From: Desulfobacteraceae bacterium
GTDB taxonomy: Bacteria; Desulfobacterota; DSM-4660; Desulfatiglandales; Desulfatiglandaceae
DNA: 8,087 nt
Direction of reading: 5' to 3'
Assembly: GCA_020349865.1 (NCBI GenBank)
Contig: CP070700.1
Coordinates: forward strand, 968,018-976,104
Shown here piece after piece: positions 5,443 through 8,087 of this stretch. A program made the position numbers and the translations under genes. How positions within the stretch are numbered: position 1 is the first letter of the stretch; the number at the start of each line of letters is the position of its first letter. The notes below the pieces were generated by a model that saw only the letters and a list, made by a program, of their open reading frames with translations, was not told the DNA's origin and made no database searches.

Positions 5443-6705
5443 TTAACCTTTGTCTTGGGCCTTTTCTGTAAGTTTTTGATCCCAGACCTGAATAAGGTAA
5501 TCCTTGTGCTCCTCAAATTTCAGCGCTTGCTCTTCCACTAATTCCTCGGCTTCCTGAGATGACATGTCCAAGCTTTGACGCACGAATGATGCGACCCGAG
5601 CGTAATAAAGCGGGGTCATCAAATCAATAAGTTTGTAGCGGTTGACGCTCCAGGCGTGGAAGGTGGCAGCCAACTCATAGAGGATCTGAACCCAGGCATC
5701 GGTGGAAAAGTGGAACTGGTTTAAGTCCATTTCCGCAGCATTTTTGATTTCATCGAAGCATGCCTGAGAAAAGATGTCCTTCCATAAAGGAGAAAATTGT
5801 CCGAAACCGATTTTGAAGTGCTCGATCATTCCCTCTATATCAACAGTTACAGGCTCCGGCTCCACATATCCCACATGTCCGAAGGTCTCCACAGGCTCGC
5901 TTTTTTCAACCCCCTTCCAGTATATTTCAAAGCGCTCCATGAGTGAACAAAGGGTCCAGATCACTTGGCGGAACATGGGTCCCAGGTGCTGTCCGGGGTC
6001 CTTGGCGTCGTGGATTTTAGCGCCAAGATTTGACTGGCAAATACGAAAGCCTTGGGTAATGGCATTGGTGGTCATCCAAATGTCAATCCCGAACCGTGCC
6101 ACGTCTGTCTCCCAAACATCCTGCTCAGCATAAAACTTGGCCACTTCCCGGGAAATTGCAAAATCCCCGCCTATGGGTTGCCGGATTCGCTTGCCATAAA
6201 GGGCGCGGGTGAGATTATATACGATGTTGTTGGTGATGGTCCCATCGTACTTGTGGCGGAGGTAGACAGGGGAAACGAACTGGAAATCCCTGCTGAGTAT
6301 GGGATCAAGAAGATGTTGTACCCAGTCAGAGGTGATACTCCGAAGATCCGAGTCGACCACTGCGCATGCCCGAACCCTGAGTCTACTTACAGCCTCAAAT
6401 ACAGACCTGAGGGCAGTACCTTTACCCCCAGCCCCCCGGTAGATGGAGACGATCTTCTCCTGCCACGGCTTGATCTGGAACTCCTTGGCAACCTCCCTGG
6501 TGTCGTCAGTGGAACCCCCGTCCGCTATCAGAATCACGCACCTTTTGTCATTGTAATATTTGGCAAGGCCATGAGTTACCATCTGGATAACGTGGGCGAT
6601 GGTCCTCTCATTATTGTAACAAGGAATACCCATAAGGATATCTGCGGATTCGATTTCTTCGATCCTTTTGGATGTATAACCTCGCAAAGCTGTATCATAG
6701 TGCAT
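5443..6705 (-). CDS. GT-A glycosyltransferase, GT81/GT78-like (glucosyl-3-phosphoglycerate or mannosylglycerate synthase type)
   Basis: 420 residues, no signal peptide or membrane helix, so cytosolic. GT-A fold motifs appear in order: GIPCYNNERTI (26-36), DGGSTDDT (62-69), GGKGTALRS (93-101), DSD at 118-120 in VVDSDLRS for nucleotide-sugar and metal binding, RQPIGGDFAIS (175-185), GIDIWM (206-211) and a metal-ligand-type His, H232, in KIHDAKDPG. The order DxD, R-Q-P-[IL]-G-G and late His is that of retaining enzymes such as GpgS and mannosylglycerate synthase, which join a sugar to (phospho)glycerate, often for compatible solutes. A helical C-terminal region (about 290-415) follows, longer than in GpgS. 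The ATG has AAGGTG seven nt upstream (complement of 6713-6718). No phosphatase gene is adjacent, so acceptor and product are not settled; another sugar acceptor is possible. Confidence 0.8.
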   Translation of the reverse strand: MHYDTALRGYTSKRIEEIESADILMGIPCYNNERTIAHVIQMVTHGLAKYYNDKRCVILIADGGSTDDTREVAKEFQIKPWQEKIVSIYRGAGGKGTALRSVFEAVSRLRVRACAVVDSDLRSITSDWVQHLLDPILSRDFQFVSPVYLRHKYDGTITNNIVYNLTRALYGKRIRQPIGGDFAISREVAKFYAEQDVWETDVARFGIDIWMTTNAITQGFRICQSNLGAKIHDAKDPGQHLGPMFRQVIWTLCSLMERFEIYWKGVEKSEPVETFGHVGYVEPEPVTVDIEGMIEHFKIGFGQFSPLWKDIFSQACFDEIKNAAEMDLNQFHFSTDAWVQILYELAATFHAWSVNRYKLIDLMTPLYYARVASFVRQSLDMSSQEAEELVEEQALKFEEHKDYLIQVWDQKLTEKAQDKG

Positions 6706-6774
6706 GGCCAGTCACCTTTTTATGGATTCGTTTCACCACTTCGTTTGTATTGGTAAGCGATAATGAACTTAGGA

Positions 6775-6804
6775 ATAATACCATTTTCATATCTTCGCTA
6801 CCAA
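6775..6804 (-). promoter_or_regulatory. Possible promoter of the glycosyltransferase gene
   Basis: On the minus strand, TTGGTA (complement of 6799-6804) and TATTAT (complement of 6775-6780) are 18 bp apart. Transcription would start about 60 nt before the ATG. It is a moderate match in an AT-rich region. Confidence 0.35.
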
Positions 6805-6891
6805 CATAAAACGCTTTGAAATTAGATTACGAACGGAACCGGCTCAGAGGACTTTCATCATTCCTCGGGGGATTGCCGCTCTGGCTTTTAA

Positions 6892-6991
6892 CCCAGATTG
6901 TGCAGTAGGCTCCTACTGCGACTTGAAAATCCTTGCTGCAACGCTTGTTTCCCGATTTTTACCCGCCTCTGGCAGGTTGCTCCTCGACATA
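6892..6991. repeat. Truncated, inverted copy of the 361-548 repeat element
   Basis: CCCAGATTGTGCAGTAG (6892-6908) matches the left end at 361-377 at 16 of 17 positions. Positions 6897-6991 match the minus strand of 548-454 with three mismatches in 95 bp. Similarity stops at CGACATA (6985-6991), so roughly half the element is missing. The end carries a perfect hairpin, GCAGTAGG-CT-CCTACTGC (6902-6919). The rest of the gap between the glycosyltransferase start and 7014 has no gene. Confidence 0.8.
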
Positions 6992-7014
6992 AAAAAAATA
7001 ACATAAAATATCTA

Positions 7015-7043
7015 TTGACAGATAATCTATGAACAGATAATCT
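7015..7043 (+). promoter_or_regulatory. Promoter with two palindromic operator-like sites, close to the start codon
   Basis: A perfect -35 box TTGACA (7015-7020) and a -10-like TAATCT (7038-7043) are 17 bp apart. Two copies of ACAGATAATCT (7018-7028, 7033-7043) are spaced 15 bp apart, each containing the palindrome AGATAATCT. The first lies in the spacer and the second covers the -10 box. Transcription would begin near 7050, about 4 nt before the ATG at 7054, giving a leaderless or near-leaderless message; no Shine-Dalgarno is present. Confidence 0.6.
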
Positions 7044-7053
7044 GGCAGTCATT

Positions 7054-7260
7054 ATGAAATTCTATGGTCGAAAAAAGGAGCTCTTCATAATCGATAATTG
7101 GTTTAAAGCAGCTAAAAAGGGGACGCTGCTTAACTCTATTATCGGATGTAGACGCATAGGTAAAACGCGCTTGTGGCTTGAAGCCAGCAAAAAGAGGAGG
7201 AATTGCCTTTACCTATCCTGTTTGCCCGGCCCCCTGAAAAAGATATTTGAAGGGATATAA
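7054..7260 (+). pseudogene. Truncated archaeal-type (DUF234-like) AAA ATPase, N-terminal fragment
   Basis: 68 residues. The start MKFYGRKKEL and the Walker A motif GCRRIGKT (31-38, K37 and T38) are typical of the archaeal-type ATPase family, whose full-length members have several hundred residues and often a DUF234 C-terminal domain. Similarity ends just after the strand following the P-loop (CLYLSCLP). No Walker B or later motif follows, and a terminator begins 7 bp past the stop. The likely explanation is an internal deletion that removed most of the gene but kept its promoter and terminator. A repeat fragment lies about 60 bp upstream, consistent with local rearrangement. A functional mini-protein cannot be excluded, but it could not hydrolyse ATP in the usual way. 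Confidence 0.7.
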
Positions 7261-7266
7261 AAAAAT

Positions 7267-7290
7267 AAGCCCACCCTTTAAGCAGGGCTT
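7267..7290. terminator. Bidirectional rho-independent terminator
   Basis: AAGCCC (7267-7272) pairs with GGGCTT (7285-7290), followed by further T on the plus strand (to 7293). On the minus strand the stem is followed by the complement of the A-rich run before 7267. It lies between two convergent genes, 7 bp past the ATPase-fragment stop and 28 bp past the ligase stop, and can serve both. The stem is short (6 bp) and the loop long (12 nt). Confidence 0.65.
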
Positions 7291-7317
7291 TTTGATAACT
7301 TTGATTTTTACAAAAAG

Positions 7318-8087
7318 CTACTGCTCTCCCCCATACATTTCCTTGATTTTGGCCCTGTCGGCCGAGCCGTCTTCGAGGGCGGGAATTTCAGTGACAAACT
7401 CCACATACTGGGGTTTCTTGTACCTGGCGATCCGTTCTCCCACAAAAACGATCAACTCCTGTGGTTCAAGGGTTTGGCCTTCTTTCAACTGACAGACTGC
7501 CTTGATGCCCTCTTTCCACTTGGGATCGGGTACGCCAAAGACAACGGTCTTCTCAACGGCCGGATGCTGGAGTATGGCTTTTTCCACCTCAGCGGGATAA
7601 ACGTTTTCACCGCCCGGCTTTATAAGCTCCTTCTCGGCTTTGCGGCCCGCATAGAATAGAAAACCATCTTCATCGAAACGGCCTAGATCGCCGGTATGAT
7701 GCCAACCTTCCCTGAAGGTATATTCATTATCTTCAGGAAGATTCCAGTAACCCTTAAAGACCATAGGCCCCTTCATGGTAATTTCACCCACCTGGCCTAC
7801 AGGGACCGGCCGGTCATAATCATCCACAAGCCTTACTTCGGCCAAAGGCAGGGTTCTGCCTGCTGAACCTGGCCGATCATTATAAGGACTAAAGGTTGCC
7901 AAACAGGAGGTCTCTGTCTGACCGTACAGGACAAAAAATGTGCCACCGGTCAATTTTTGATATTTTTCAATGGTCTCTGGTGTTTCTAAACCTGCCGCAA
8001 CCCTTAACGAACTGATATCCGTCCCTGTCTTTTCATGTTGTTCAAGTATAGAGGAGAGGATAGGGGGAAATTCTATGAGAACAGAGA
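7318..8087 (-). CDS. Acyl-CoA synthetase (AMP-forming, ANL superfamily), C-terminal part, runs off the window
   Basis: About 256 codons are visible; the frame stays open to the right edge, so the start and N-terminal half are outside. Reading inward from the edge: FPPILSSILEQHEK, then SLRVAAGLE, then YGQTET (the A5 motif), GSAGR, GEITMKGPMVFKGYWN, HTGDLGRFDEDGF (adenylate-binding Asp), and the hinge/A8 stretch GRKAEKELIKPGGENVYPAEVE. These show a ligase that activates a carboxylic acid as acyl-AMP and passes it to CoA. The tail ends DGSADRAKIKEMYGGEQ rather than the common GK[IV] A10 motif; a Lys is present but shifted. The YGQTET and KPGGENVYPAEVE signatures fit fatty-acid or related acyl-CoA ligases; the substrate cannot be told. 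The TTG at 7951-7953 is internal, not a start. Confidence 0.9.
   Translation of the reverse strand, partial: SVLIEFPPILSSILEQHEKTGTDISSLRVAAGLETPETIEKYQKLTGGTFFVLYGQTETSCLATFSPYNDRPGSAGRTLPLAEVRLVDDYDRPVPVGQVGEITMKGPMVFKGYWNLPEDNEYTFREGWHHTGDLGRFDEDGFLFYAGRKAEKELIKPGGENVYPAEVEKAILQHPAVEKTVVFGVPDPKWKEGIKAVCQLKEGQTLEPQELIVFVGERIARYKKPQYVEFVTEIPALEDGSADRAKIKEMYGGEQ

Noticed and set aside
555..6705. Reading the SPFH, zinc-ribbon, LpxR and glycosyltransferase genes as one anti-phage island
   Set aside because: There is no nuclease, toxin, intact ATPase or other defence effector; strands differ and each gene has its own spacing and signals. The only ATPase is a truncated fragment outside the block.
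6052..6756. 234-residue plus-strand frame opposite the glycosyltransferase gene
   Set aside because: Antisense shadow; the minus-strand frame carries all the GT-A motifs.

Overview
The window looks like accessory, repeat-rich chromosome from a Gram-negative bacterium. The LpxR-type outer-membrane enzyme requires a lipid A outer membrane. The mix of an acyl-CoA synthetase tail, a truncated archaeal-type ATPase and many short palindromic repeats with a GTCATTGCGAG core would suit a Desulfobacterota (deltaproteobacterial) genome. That placement is inference, with no marker gene to confirm it.

Layout, left to right. 1-133: GC-rich hairpins, including a 104-bp structured element closed by 15-bp inverted ends. 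134-360: no convincing gene, only short coding-like scraps. 361-548: a 188-bp repeat element with inverted ends, stopping 6 bp short of a minus-strand gene. 555-1781 (-): a protein with two four-cysteine zinc ribbons. 2012-2136: a 125-bp palindromic MITE-like repeat. 2145-3299 (-): an SPFH/band-7 protein with three C-terminal zinc ribbons. 3300-3943: intergenic, with a roughly 280-bp composite palindromic repeat, two further hairpins and a good promoter. 3944-5002 (+): an LpxR-family lipid A 3-O-deacylase. 5131-5357: a second copy of the MITE-like repeat with about 102 bp inserted in its loop. 5443-6705 (-): a GT-A glycosyltransferase resembling glucosyl-3-phosphoglycerate or mannosylglycerate synthases. 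6892-6991: a truncated, inverted copy of the left repeat element. 7054-7260 (+): a truncated ATPase behind a promoter carrying two palindromic sites. 7267-7290: a bidirectional terminator. 7318-8087 (-): the C-terminal part of an acyl-CoA synthetase that runs off the right edge.

The SPFH protein and the zinc-ribbon protein probably work together, as in Bacillus ydjG/ydjI-like loci tied to PspA membrane-stress responses. The pair carries five zinc ribbons (20 cysteines). LpxR and the glycosyltransferase act on the envelope and possibly on osmolyte or sugar-glycerate metabolism, but each is a single gene with its own signals and nothing shows they form a pathway.

The strongest non-gene signal is the repeats. 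Two near-identical 95-bp repeats lie in inverted orientation about 6.35 kb apart and bracket most of the window. Two of the three GTCATTGCGAG palindromes have been split by unrelated GC-rich sequence, leaving nested elements.
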